DNA from: Albugo candida
Taxonomy: Eukaryota; Oomycota; Peronosporomycetes; Albuginales
Reading direction: 5' to 3'
Length of the DNA: 64,000 bases
Assembly (NCBI GenBank): GCA_040437565.1
Contig: JBDOQK010000001.1
Coordinates: 930,001 to 994,000 of the forward strand
In this document: positions 10,640-22,051 of the stretch, piece after piece
Layout: the number at the start of each line of letters is the position of its first letter
Position numbering within the stretch: position 1 is the first letter of the stretch
Program-made: the position numbers and the translations under genes
The notes under the pieces: generated by a model
What the model was told of the DNA's origin: nothing
The model's input: the letters and a program-made list of their open reading frames with translations, nothing else
Databases searched by the model: none

Positions 10640-13491
10640 TTAGTATCGTGTTCGAACACTGCGTCGAGGATTCCGTCGAACCGGTTCTGACGATACATTT
10701 TGAAGGGAGATATCTTTACTCGATCGAGACGGTGTTGAGAACATCTCCTCATCCTCTGCGTTGTTCTTTTCTCTTCGCTTTGGTGATGTTCCGTCAGGCG
10801 ATTTGAACTCTTCTAGAAAATTGAAAGGTTTTGAGGCATTGGGCGACATCGACTGGTCCTCTGATCTCGAGACTGTATATCCTTCAGTTCTTTGATATGC
10901 TTTATTCAGCTCGCTTTCGGCAGTGTCTTCTTGCTTGGAATCAATTGCCAAGTCAGATGCTAAAAAGATTCGGTAAACAAGCGATTTCGCTTATACTTTC
11001 ATGAGCATACCTTCATTACTATCACGATCGCCTCCGCTAAGTGATGCGCTGATTTTCGATCGTCTGGACTTTGCACTTGATAAGCTGAAGCGGCCTATCA
11101 CATTTGTGCATAATTTCAGTTTTCATCGTACTGCATACAATATATCAAGAGCTTACCGTAGGATCGTCTCCATGTCGCTCCCATCATGTGCTCGTTTTGT
11201 GGTAGCCTGCTGTGCGGCGTGGACTCATTTGTCGACAACTTGGATACTGAAGAGTTGACCGGAGTAGAATCAATCGATTCTATCCGACGACGAAGGCTTT
11301 GCTGCTGGGTTGAGATCATATCATTCTCGCTTTCTCTGTGGAGCGAGCTTGTCTGCGAAGGTCTTATTGAAAATTCTCCCGGAGAATACTGAGAATTCGC
11401 ATCCGTTGTTTGGTCCTGCGCACTGCACATTGCGGCAGAATCGTGTATAGAATTAACATCTTTGTTCGTGCTCATGGTTTGGTCCTCACCAGATATTTCG
11501 TCATTGTGAATATTGACTCCTTCCAAGACGCACCACTTTTCAAACCCACCAGAAATCTCATCGATTGGCTCGGGGCTGCAAGACTTCAACAGGGCAGTTC
11601 TTGTACGAATGGCGTCACAATTCAGCAACAAACTTGCTTCACTAGAATCACCTTGAGTACATTGTCGAATGCACTTAATTTGGCCATGATGGATCATCCA
11701 AGCCGTCTCATACTGATGACGAAGTGTATGATAGATGATGACCAAGTCCACTCTTTTGAGGAATCGTTCTGCAACCATGTCATTGTTTTTTGGATTAATT
11801 CCTTGCAACATAAATCGATGAAAAAGCTGTTCTTCTTTTTTTGTGAGTGACATGCGCTGAACAAATAACTTGAGCCCCTCATTACGCTCCATCCATGAGA
11901 GTATCACGTCCAACATGTCTTGTCTGTTGCCTCGACGCATCAGCATCAATGCCTGCTCCCATTGATTCATTTCGAGTGCCAGCAAAATGGCACTTTCTGA
12001 TTTTGCGTCTGTGTTTGCATCATTCAAACCGAAAAAATGCCAGAGTTTCCACGCTAAAGGAGCCACTCCACGCTGCAAAAGCGTTTGTACCACATGGATC
12101 ATCGCTGAGTCTTCTAGATCATCCGCTGATTGCAAGTGCATTGCGCTTGCTTGAGCCAGAAGTGGAACCGCATGGTGATAGACTCCGCTCATTAAATTCT
12201 CATCGCCGTGAAGCACGGAAGAGTTTTCAATAAGCCAAATCGCGAATAAAGTGAGTTTCATATCTTCCCGTAGGCCTAAAGTACTTGCTAAAGAGTCTGC
12301 AAGTTGCCGAAAGTTGAGCAGAAAATCATCCAATTCCAGCTTTTGCTGCCGTGAAAAAGAGCAGATCCAAATGCGGTCTAGACCAAAGTAGAACAAGAAT
12401 GCAATTGATACCCCAAAGTATGATTCCACAGACTCGTGACGCATTTCGTGAATATAGTCTTCCATAAATTGACCAAGTGTCTCCGTTCGATGTAAAATCT
12501 GCAAAAGAGTTCCGACTTTGAGCGGAGGAGATCCATCGGCGAATACAGTAAATGGCTGAATACCCGCGTTCTTTAAGACTGTCTCAATCATAAGCTGTTG
12601 TTCAAGCTCTCCTAATAGTGCTGCATGTGTTGGACCATGACGTTCTTGAAATTGCCGAGCACATGCCGCCCGATGGCTCAGTACATTCTTATAATGCATT
12701 ATATACTCACCATCTGTCATTAGATAATTTCGATTCTCCAAGAGCCAAGAAACGTATTGTGACTTGTATGAAATTGCCTGGCTTCTGTACAGTAATTCCA
12801 AAAGCTCCATGGTTCCTGCTTTTGTTAGCTCAGCAAGCTCTGTGTCTTGATCGATTCCATCAAGCGTTGAATGCGTAGCACTATAAAATCTGTCCACAAG
12901 CGCTAATACGATACATCGAAGTCCATTTGATTGGCGGATCACACACTCCAATGTCTCAATGCCATCGGCAATTTTCCCATTCTCACATTCGAAACGCTGA
13001 AGGCAGCAATTATCAAAATCTGAAGTGATAAGCTCCACATTTCGCTCCAAACTCTCGACACATCGGCGTACCCATTGCTTCGCGGCGATCGGCTCCTTCA
13101 GCACGTGATTTTTGTGACCCAAATTTCTACCAAATTGACTGCGTTCAGAGCCATTTTCTTCAGCACGGATATACGCAGCGATAAGGCTTCCTAAACCGGC
13201 TCGGAGACATATGTCGAAAAGTGCGTTGCGCTGGACAAGCGCTGGGATGTCTAGATTTTTCGTAGATTCCTGCTCAGCTAATCGAGCTCGTTTGAATAGA
13301 CCCGAAACCATAAAAAACTCATATGTTTCCGCAGGTTCAGCAAACGGCTTCCATCCGAGCTCTCCAAAGTGTTCAAGAACCTATGGTGAAGTAATGAGGG
13401 CACAGTTGCAAGGTCAGGCTGTTTATTAACTTACGGGCAAAAGCATTGGATCTGCAAGTGATTTTATCATTATATTTAAGAGGGCCTTCAT
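10640..13491 (-). CDS. ELYS-like nucleoporin-assembly protein (tentative)
   Basis: Four exons, read from the right: 13435-13491, 11157-13380, 11011-11094, 10640-10959. All junctions are GT-AG and the lengths sum to 894 codons plus stop. The body is helical, ending in a Ser/Thr-rich tail that closes with basic RRNPRRSVRTRY. The alpha-solenoid character, the segment LLQRGVAPLAWKLWHFF followed by a QWEQALMLMRRG repeat, and the basic tail recall the ELYS-like domain of nuclear pore assembly factors. The similarity is weak by eye, so the name is provisional; another solenoid nucleoporin or a lineage-specific protein is possible. The short first exon (MKALLNIMIKSLADP) is preceded by an in-frame stop, supporting this start. 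Confidence 0.6.
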
Positions 13492-14053
13492 GATTTGATA
13501 TTATAAGCATGAGATACAACAGATGTGTGATGCTATCTGGATGAGATCTTTCTGAAGGTTTGAAGCGCATTTCGACTTTGGGAATGCATCAAATACTCTC
13601 ATGAATCTTATCATAATTCCTAAAAACGGTCGATTTTCAAGCATCAAAAGCGCTTGTGAATTAACAATGGTGGGCCTGAATCAAATCTTTCTCACCACCT
13701 AATCTACTACCGCAAGAATCAGCTGCGCAATCCAACAGCTACGTTTTCTACTGCAACGTCATTGTTTGAAATCGACATGACCAAATGAAAGGGATATTTT
13801 GTCAGATGACGCGCAATTTGGATCCCGCTTGTGCACTTGAGATAGAACTCTATTTGATATGTCAATAGTCATATGCCTCAATATATAATGCAGCGCTCTA
13901 CCAATTATTGTACTAAGCTGCTTCCTTATCTTCGACTTTATTGAATAGCACATAAACCTCCAAAGCAATACGAAGATTTGACTGAATTCACTGCGTGAAA
14001 AAGCCGTTCACCTTACCTGTAATACCGGTAGGGCCACACTCTGAAGAGCTGTT
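13492..14053. promoter_or_regulatory. Divergent 5' region between ELYS-like and tomosyn-like genes
   Basis: A 562 bp space between two outward-facing starts. It should hold both promoters. No convincing open frame, RNA gene or repeat is visible. Confidence 0.4.
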
Positions 14054-17000
14054 ATGGGCAATGCAAAATCATCTTCTTCTGCTTCATCTTCTGACAAAGC
14101 TGTTGCTCAAGCGTTCTCTCGCACTACTTCCCTTATCAAAGATCAATTCAATCTCTCAATAATCGGACATCATGGGATACCGTATAACGCCAAAGTAGTC
14201 GCATTCTGTAGTGAGCAAGGAATTCTCGCAGTCGGCACAGCCAGCGGAACAATTAAAATATATGGTGGAAATGGTTTCGAAGCTCTTCTCCAAGCACCAA
14301 CTCTCACTTTGGAAGGAGATGCACAGTATCCTGTTCCAAGATCGCCCAGTGTAACGCGTCTAAACTTCACAGGACAGCACCGCCTCATTGCTACGTACTC
14401 TAACAGCTCCATTCAAACATTTGATTTTCTTGCACAGAGTGCCAACGACCATAAAATAGCACAAGTGTCTAGTCATTGGACAACAAATGTGATTGTGGCC
14501 GTGGAAACGATGCCGTATTTCCCAAACTATCCGTTTTATTACGTCGCTACCGATGATGGGCACGTTCATGTGATACACGAAGTAACAGGAAAAATCTGTA
14601 CTAATTACACGATCACACCACAGGCAGTAGGAGTAGTTAACAAAGCAGTAGAGGATCAAGGCTGTCCACTCTGCATCTCTGCGATGGCTTCGAACCCACA
14701 GAATGGAAATCAGTTGGTACTGACATATGAAGGTGGCGACATAATTTATCTGTGGGATGTCCTTCGAAGAAAGACGGTCAGAGAGTATTCGCTCACTTAC
14801 GGGAAAAGTGGAAGAAAAAGTCAGATGGATCGACGTAATGCTGTGCGATCGATATCGTGGCATAAAAATGGGAAATATTTTGTAGCTGCGTATCTCTTTG
14901 GAGGATACTCAGTCTTTCATGTGGACAAAATGAAGGGAATATATCGTACAATTGGTAATGGAGATGACAATACTGCCATGCAACTGATCCATTGGGTTTC
15001 TGCCCCGCCCACCAGCTCGCACACAAATCTCGCCGGAGCCATCATTTTCACAGGTGGAAGCATCGACCGAACGGCATCATGTAGCGATGGAGATATTACA
15101 TCGCTTTCGCCTGAGTCAACAGTTCGGATATTGTATCCACCGCTGAACTTGTCGCCAGAAGATGCTCTCATCAATCTCTTCAAAGGAGAACTTCTTACAT
15201 GGAAGCTTACAGCGATCGAGGCTATCGACAAGGCCAACATTATCGATTTTGCTGTGAACGACGATCAGGTGNNNNNNNNNNNNNNNNNNNNNNNNNNNNN
15301 NNNNNNNNNNNNNNNNNNNNNNNNNNNNNNNNNNNNNNNNNNNNNNNNNNNNNNNNNNNNNNNNNNNNNNNGCTTCATCTTCTGACAAAGCTGTTGCTCA
15401 AGCGTTCTCTCGCACTACTTCCCTTATCAAAGATCAATTCAATCTCTCAATAATCGGACATCATGGGATACCGTATAACGCCAAAGTAGTCGCATTCTGT
15501 AGTGAGCAAGGAATTCTCGCAGTCGGCACAGCCAGCGGAACAATTAAAATATATGGTGGAAATGGTTTCGAAGCTCTTCTCCAAGCACCAACTCTCACTT
15601 TGGAAGGAGATGCACAGTATCCTGTTCCAAGATCGCCCAGTGTAACGCGTCTAAACTTCACAGGACAGCACCGCCTCATTGCTACGTACTCTAACAGCTC
15701 CATTCAAACATTTGATTTTCTTGCACAGAGTGCCAACGACCATAAAATAGCACAAGTGTCTAGTCATTGGACAACAAATGTGATTGTGGCCGTGGAAACG
15801 ATGCCGTATTTCCCAAACTATCCGTTTTATTACGTCGCTACCGATGATGGGCACGTTCATGTGATACACGAAGTAACAGGAAAAATCTGTACTAATTACA
15901 CGATCACACCACAGGCAGTAGGAGTAGTTAACAAAGCAGTAGAGGATCAAGGCTGTCCACTCTGCATCTCTGCGATGGCTTCGAACCCACAGAATGGAAA
16001 TCAGTTGGTACTGACATATGAAGGTGGCGACATAATTTATCTGTGGGATGTCCTTCGAAGAAAGACGGTCAGAGAGTATTCGCTCACTTACGGGAAAAGT
16101 GGAAGAAAAAGTCAGATGGATCGACGTAATGCTGTGCGATCGATATCGTGGCATAAAAATGGGAAATATTTTGTAGCTGCGTATCTCTTTGGAGGATACT
16201 CAGTCTTTCATGTGGACAAAATGAAGGGAATATATCGTACAATTGGTAATGGAGATGACAATACTGCCATGCAACTGATCCATTGGGTTTCTGCCCCGCC
16301 CACCAGCTCGCACACAAATCTCGCCGGAGCCATCATTTTCACAGGTGGAAGCATCGACCGAACGGCATCATGTAGCGATGGAGATATTACATCGCTTTCG
16401 CCTGAGTCAACAGTTCGGATATTGTATCCACCGCTGAACTTGTCGCCAGAAGATGCTCTCATCAATCTCTTCAAAGGAGAACTTCTTACATGGAAGCTTA
16501 CAGCGATCGAGGCTATCGACAAGGCCAACATTATCGATTTTGCTGTGAACGACGATCAGGTGAATTCCTGTCTTAAAATCGCACCATTTTCAATGATCAT
16601 TCTGTCTGGAAGCTGTATGGATGGATTAATACCTCGGCTGAGTGTGCAGCCATTGCCTGCATTTATAAGTTTCAAGGAGAACAACAGAGAGGAATGGGAA
16701 TGGAAACCCGATAAATTGGTCCGTGCCTGCAATGCAAGCTCATCTCTTGAGCATTTCGAGCATGACGGAAGGATATCATCTACAACGCCCAGCGTCCACT
16801 CAATTTCCGTGATACCCATTTTGAGTGAGAATGGGGTGAATTTTCTACAGGATCTAAAGCACAGCTGGGTGCGAGAAAAAGACATGCGGCAAAGGAAGAT
16901 TGGATTACCTGATGACCACCAAGGCGAGCATGATGGGGTTTATTCCTGGCCTCTGTCAGGCGGTATCGTTTTAGAGCCCCTTCTGCATGAATTCTGTGCA

Positions 17001-19416
17001 AGTAATAACCTCCACCAATTTCAACTGGTTCACAATCTGCTGATAGCATCGACCTCAACTGGGGCTCAATTCTGGGAGCTTATTTGTCCGGCAGACGCAT
17101 CCAGCAGGGGTCTTCTTAATCCCATATACAACTTTAGCTTTTTCAACGACGGAATTCTGCAAAGTTGTAAACACATTAAAGAGGATTGTACGATGGAAAG
17201 AAAAATATCTGGCGAAGTAAGTACCGTTGCATTCTGTCAGGATGCACGGATTTTGGCATTCGGCTTTACAAGTGGAGAAATTGTCTGCATGCAGTATCAA
17301 TATGAACAATCGACAAATTCTGATCAAGTCGACGTGGAGGTAGAATCCCGTGCTGAATTGGAAGGAAATGCAGACAGCTGCTTTCAGCAATTATTCCTTC
17401 AAAGTGTGTCATCAAAGGAGATCAAAATGATATCTCTCGCGACCGCCTATTCGTATGCTATCGTCATCGATTCTGTTGGAAAGATTGTTGCGATCGATTT
17501 CAAGACATCTCAGCAAACAATTATACAAGCATCCATAGAAGCAGCACCGGAAATGGTAGACTCGATGCTCTTTACCGAGCTTATTCAAATCACAGAAATT
17601 CCCACTGAGGAAAGACTGTCAAAGATTTCGAACGAAGGGGACGCTAACGACGTGAAGAATACCAGAAAATACAAAAATTGGTCATCACTTGAAAAACTTA
17701 ATCGATCCAAGCAACCAGGCGCTTTTCCATCACCTATTGTCACGCAATATCATCGCGAATGTATCCCAGTCTTATTTATTGGGCGTCCGCGAGGGCGTAT
17801 AGAGATGTTTTATATGCACAGTATGATCAAAATCGCGGAATTTGTGCTGGAACCTTGCAGTATGGGCAGCGTATCATCCATTCTTATGGTCGATTTGGAA
17901 GGGAAACCCGTTTTGCTGCCTGGGGAAGACTGGAAAGCAGCTGCAGTCATGGGAACTTTACAAGCTCAAGATGTTGTCGTCCATGACGATATTGACCTGA
18001 ATGAAAAGCCGGAAATAACTGAAACAGCGGATGCTGATGCCTCACAGCCCACACAAGAAGCTCGCGAGGTCGAGCAAAACCTCACAAAACATTTAGTCAA
18101 AGAGCTCCTTGGTCGTGATGATCCTGCAGCACAATTCGATCCTCTTAATTGGAAGGATACCGAGCTTGTTGAGGTGTATGTGGACGCTGGTTCACTGGGT
18201 CTGCAACTATGTCACGAGATTGATGACAAAGCTGTCATTCAGGGGTTTGTGAGCGATCATTCAGTTGCCAATATGCTCGAAAATCGAGGCGTTAGGCTCG
18301 GAGACGTGCTCGTTCAGCTCAATGGATTCGATGTGACAAAGTACAATCGAAATGAGATCTGTATGCTTCTGGATAGTCTGAAGGATCGTGTGAAATACAT
18401 AACGTTTGCGCATGATCTTGACAGAGAACCCTTAGAAGCAGCTGGACATGATGAAAATCGTACTCAAGCTTCAAAAGATCAACCGATACGGTTTTTGCTT
18501 TGCACATGCGATGATTCAGTACATCTCCTTCAAGCAGCACTTCCCAAAGCATCCGATTTGGCTACTGGATATCGTCAAGTCTCGACTCAGCCGGTCGCAT
18601 CCGCTAGAGTTCGGAGTACGATCCTACTGACATCCATAGTACGGGTTCCGATTCCCACGCACCATGGAGTGGAGCACTGTGTAGTCGTCCTCGATCAAAG
18701 TCGGCATATGTACATACTGTCATTGCTATCCTTACAAATTATCTGGGAGCAAGAATGTATGGCAATAAGCAGCATATTGGACGGAGTGCAATTCCAGTGC
18801 ACGTACGATGGCGAACTGGTTGTATTGAGTGGTACGGGCGAGCTGGAGCGCTTTCGTCTCTTCTCCGAAACAACAGCCCGCGATAATGTCGGACTCCAGC
18901 GCCGTTGTGTCAAAACAACAATTTATGATTCTACTCGACAGCGGCCAGTGACGCTCTTCTCTACACAAAAAGAAAATGGTCAGCAAAAAAAGACGAAATC
19001 CGGGTCGTCGTTCAGTGATGCTGGCAAAATATTCAAAAAGCTTGTCATAGGCTCATCAGCGGGATCTTCGCCGAAAGAAGCCGACTTGACCAAGCTGTTT
19101 GAGTTTATGACCGAAGAACAAGAGCGTCGAGAGTTGCTCGGTAATCGTTCTCCATCACATATTCCGATAACGCCTTCCACGCAAAAATTGGGGGATACAA
19201 AAAATGTGCTGATGCAAACAGCTCAGGTAAAATGAACGCTGTGTTTCTGTATTCTGACGCTAAGGGGCATTTTTGTAGCAATTGCATGAGCGAGGCGATA
19301 AATTACGGGACATTGGCCTGAAAACAGAACAAATGAAAGAAGCATCTGAGAATTTCTATCAATCCATGAAGGCGTTCAATGAGAAAAATGCCAAGAAGAA
19401 ATGGTACGAGCCGTAA
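14054..19416 (+). CDS. Tomosyn/Lgl-like WD40 protein with PDZ domain and R-SNARE tail
   Basis: After removing the duplicated block around the gap, the model is one long exon (14054-15271 continued at 16563-19226) plus 19279-19416, 1339 residues. It starts MGNAKSSSS, a good N-myristoylation context. WD40-type beta-propeller repeats fill most of the protein (GILAVGTASGTIKIYG, FYYVATDDGHVHVI, NQLVLTYEGGDIIYLWD). A PDZ domain sits at about 940-1025 (SLGLQL, VRLGDVLVQLNGFDV). The last exon encodes an R-SNARE-like helix (LHERGDKLRDIGLKTEQM) ending KKKWYEP, close to tomosyn's terminal KKWYQF. Tomosyns bind syntaxin/SNAP25 and hold back membrane fusion; the same role is inferred. The PDZ insertion is not part of standard animal tomosyn. 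Its stop is 10 bp from that of TruA on the other strand. Confidence 0.87.
15272..15371. other. Assembly gap with 1.2 kb duplicated flank
   Basis: Exactly 100 N. Bases 14081-15271 reappear as 15372-16562 (1191 bp, constant offset 1291) with no difference seen in the stretches compared. The second copy continues seamlessly into the rest of the gene, so the first copy supplies only the start codon region that the second lacks. Confidence 0.93.
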
Positions 19417-19426
19417 ATGTAATCAA

Positions 19427-20296
19427 TTATGGGAAACAGACCCGAACAAGTGTCAGTCCTTTTGCTGGTGCTCCTTGTCCTGCCTGCCGGCGATCCCGAG
19501 CAAGAAGTATTTTAGAGATCGATGAGGCATCGATCTTGCCCAAGCCGACATCGACTAATGTTCCAACTATATTACGCACCATTTTGTACAAAAATCGATC
19601 TCCGGAAATGCGTATTCGTATCCATAATTGCTGTTCATGATTGATCTCTTCTTGAAAGGCTTGGTCCAGTGTGATGTCGAGCGCATGCAAGATGCAGAAT
19701 GTGTCTGTACCCTCCTTTGCATCAGCTCGTTCACCTGAAAACGACGCATAGTCTCTTTTCTCTCGATGCATAATTACTTGTGCTGCTTCCTTCATGGCTC
19801 TAATATCGACAAGCTGGCGCACAAACCAAACATGGAACCGTTCCTGTACAGGTCGAACTCCACCGCTTACAATTCGATACTCGTATTCTTTTCCTATCGA
19901 TAATTTGCGCGGATCCATTCGATCACTATTGATGCTCAACTTTACACATTGAAGGCACGAAATCGCACCATCCAACCGAGAATTCAATGCGTTTCCAAGT
20001 GTTTTACCATCCACAGAGCACTGACTATCAAATACAACTACCTGGCCACGAGCGTGGACTCCTCTGTCTGTGCGCGAGCAAGCTCGTATGCGTACGACTT
20101 CCCCTGTTGTTCTGAGAATTGCATCCTCGATGGCTTCTTGAACGGTTGAAGTGTCGACAGTTTCCTGAGCCTGAAATCCGTTATAATTTGTACCATCGTA
20201 TGCTATAATGCATTTGAATTGGTGCGCGGGGCCCGTAATATTCTTTGGCAATAACGAGGCAGATGGTTGCCGAAGGACTTTTTTCGCTCTGCTCAT
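19427..20296 (-). CDS. tRNA pseudouridine synthase, TruA family
   Basis: A single exon of 289 residues. The catalytic motif ACSRTDRGVHA carries the invariant Asp that attacks uridine C6. Further family landmarks are IAYDGTNYNGFQAQ near residue 33, LNSRLDGAI, the DYASFSGERAD region and the C-terminal FLYKMVRNIVGTLVDVG. TruA enzymes convert uridines at tRNA 38-40; eukaryotic relatives (Pus1, Pus3) differ in targets, and I cannot say which type this is. The length is close to bacterial TruA (about 270). There is no obvious presequence, although the N-terminus is basic. ATG at 20296 is the first in frame. Confidence 0.9.
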   Translation of the reverse strand: MSRAKKVLRQPSASLLPKNITGPAHQFKCIIAYDGTNYNGFQAQETVDTSTVQEAIEDAILRTTGEVVRIRACSRTDRGVHARGQVVVFDSQCSVDGKTLGNALNSRLDGAISCLQCVKLSINSDRMDPRKLSIGKEYEYRIVSGGVRPVQERFHVWFVRQLVDIRAMKEAAQVIMHREKRDYASFSGERADAKEGTDTFCILHALDITLDQAFQEEINHEQQLWIRIRISGDRFLYKMVRNIVGTLVDVGLGKIDASSISKILLARDRRQAGQGAPAKGLTLVRVCFP

Positions 20297-20448
20297 GCGA
20301 CAAGATCCTCCAAAATTTGATGCGGCATGCAGTTGATGTCCAGTGATTTATCGATGAATAGCATTGACGTATCATTATCATAGTTTTATTATAGAGTTGC
20401 ATGGTTTCAACTACATCTCTATCGAATATTGCGTATGATTATATGTGG

Positions 20449-21147
20449 CTAGTCATCCAGTAGACGACCAACAATGGCGTATTTTTGCTGAAATTTCTTA
20501 CACCACTCGACCAAAACGATCTGTTGTTCGGCATTGGTTTTGCTCAAATCGTGATCATCTAGATATTCTGGATCAAATGACATACAAGCTAGGGAACGCG
20601 ATGCGTCTCGCCCTGCAAATTGCTCATACGACCCACCAGGACCGTAGAATTCTTTACCGTTTGCTGTAACGTCATAGATCGTACCGCATAGTCCGATATA
20701 AATCGCACCTCTTATATCATCTTTTCCGTTGTATCGAAGAAGCTGTTTGTGCGTCAAATCTTGGGATAACACTAATCTACCTACGATCGGATAATTCTTC
20801 TCATCTCGAATTTGCGCGATCCGTTCTTCCAGTATCTCTACTTCGTCGCGGTTCAGATCGTCGAGTTGAACATTCTCAATATCGCGCAATTCGAGTGACT
20901 TTTTCGCTACAGCACGCGAGATATCGTGACCTGCATAGCACGAAAGCTGTCCTCGCTGACCGTATACCTCTCGATCGACAGCGGCGTCGTACACCTCACT
21001 AAGCAATGATATGTATACTTTTCCATTGTCTACATCCGTGTATGCCCGTAGCGCCTCTGGACTGAATGTGCGTGGCTCCGATGAATCACTCTTTTCGAAG
21101 TTTTGTAAATCTTGCGGTCCTTTTGGCGTCACAATAGCGTTTCCCAT
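20449..21147 (-). CDS. Two-domain MAPR/cytochrome-b5-like protein
   Basis: A single exon of 232 residues with two tandem MAPR-type (membrane-associated progesterone receptor) cytochrome-b5-like domains. The second is canonical (IYDVTANGKEFYGPGGSY, FAGRDASRSLACMSFD). The first is divergent (VYDAAVDREVYGQRGQL, YAGHDISRAVAKKS). MAPR proteins bind heme through Tyr residues and help sterol or P450 metabolism; heme binding by the first domain is doubtful. There is no membrane helix, unlike the neighbour upstream. It begins MGNAIVTP, which only partly fits a myristoylation site. It lies 94 bp downstream of the paralogous gene on the same strand, a tandem duplicate. Confidence 0.85.
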   Translation of the reverse strand: MGNAIVTPKGPQDLQNFEKSDSSEPRTFSPEALRAYTDVDNGKVYISLLSEVYDAAVDREVYGQRGQLSCYAGHDISRAVAKKSLELRDIENVQLDDLNRDEVEILEERIAQIRDEKNYPIVGRLVLSQDLTHKQLLRYNGKDDIRGAIYIGLCGTIYDVTANGKEFYGPGGSYEQFAGRDASRSLACMSFDPEYLDDHDLSKTNAEQQIVLVEWCKKFQQKYAIVGRLLDD

Positions 21148-21241
21148 TGTCAGAAAATGATTGCGTCGAGCAGTCGTACGAATATCCTATCTTTAGCTAT
21201 CGTTGCTGCAATCACCTGTGCATTAAAGCTTACACGGTCAC

Positions 21242-22051
21242 TTATTCATCAACTAAATTCCCGACAACAGGGTACTTTTTCGTAAACTTGTTCACCCAGT
21301 CTGTGAGTGTCTTCTTTTGCGTTTCGGTTAAATCGTCGAGCGACGTGTTCACCAGATACTTCTGGTCGAACGACATGACTGCTAACGCTCGGGAAGCATC
21401 CTTGCCAGCAAACGCTTTGTAGGATCCTTCTGGACCGTAAAAAGATCCTCCATCCATGGTCACGTCATAAATCTTACCGCATAGTGCGACGTAAATTATC
21501 TTCCGAACGTTATTGACTCCATTGAATCTTTCAAGCTTTTTCTTCGTGAGGTTTTGCTGACGAAGTAATCGCCCGACCACGAGGTACTTGTTATGATCTC
21601 TGAATTTGATAACCCATTCCTGTAGTGTCTGTAAAGTAGTAGATGAGAGGTCTTCCAGGTCATCATTCTCGAATTCCACTTGGTCAAATGACATAGTTGC
21701 CAAAGCACGGGAGACCTCCCGACCTGCAAAGAGGTGATAAACTCCACCAGGACCGTAGTATTCCGCACGCTCAGTCACATCATAAACATCATCCAGTAGG
21801 CAAACATATATTGGCTTGTCTTTGGTTCCATTGAATGCCCGCAACTCTTCTTTACTGTAATAACGTCGCTCAATCTCATCTTCTTTTACTTTGCGTTTAG
21901 CTTCTTCAGCTGCCAGTCGTTCTTTCACTCTGCAAAGGGCCCTTTCATGTGCTACATCTGCTGACTTATTGACCATCTTCGCAATGACGATGACCGTGAC
22001 TGCAAGCAGCGTTCCCATAATCAAATTGTTGAATCCGGAGAGCCATTCCAT
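21242..22051 (-). CDS. Membrane-anchored two-domain MAPR/cytochrome-b5-like protein
   Basis: A single exon of 269 residues. An N-terminal membrane anchor (LIMGTLLAVTVIVIAKMV) is followed by a charged linker and two MAPR cytochrome-b5-like domains: VYDVTERAEYYGPGGVY with FAGREVSRALATMSFD, and IYDVTMDGGSFYGPEGSY with FAGKDASRALAVMSFD. Both keep the Tyr and FAG-D/E-SRALA features of the family. Likely a heme- or sterol-binding ER membrane protein; partners unknown. The start is ATG at 22051 (MEWLSGFNN). The family usually has one domain per chain, so the doubled domain is notable. It is paralogous to the next gene downstream. Confidence 0.87.
   Translation of the reverse strand: MEWLSGFNNLIMGTLLAVTVIVIAKMVNKSADVAHERALCRVKERLAAEEAKRKVKEDEIERRYYSKEELRAFNGTKDKPIYVCLLDDVYDVTERAEYYGPGGVYHLFAGREVSRALATMSFDQVEFENDDLEDLSSTTLQTLQEWVIKFRDHNKYLVVGRLLRQQNLTKKKLERFNGVNNVRKIIYVALCGKIYDVTMDGGSFYGPEGSYKAFAGKDASRALAVMSFDQKYLVNTSLDDLTETQKKTLTDWVNKFTKKYPVVGNLVDE

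Noticed and set aside
15372-16562. A second tomosyn paralogue
   Set aside because: No difference to 14081-15271 was noticed over 1191 bp and it is placed directly after an N gap; it is the same exon.
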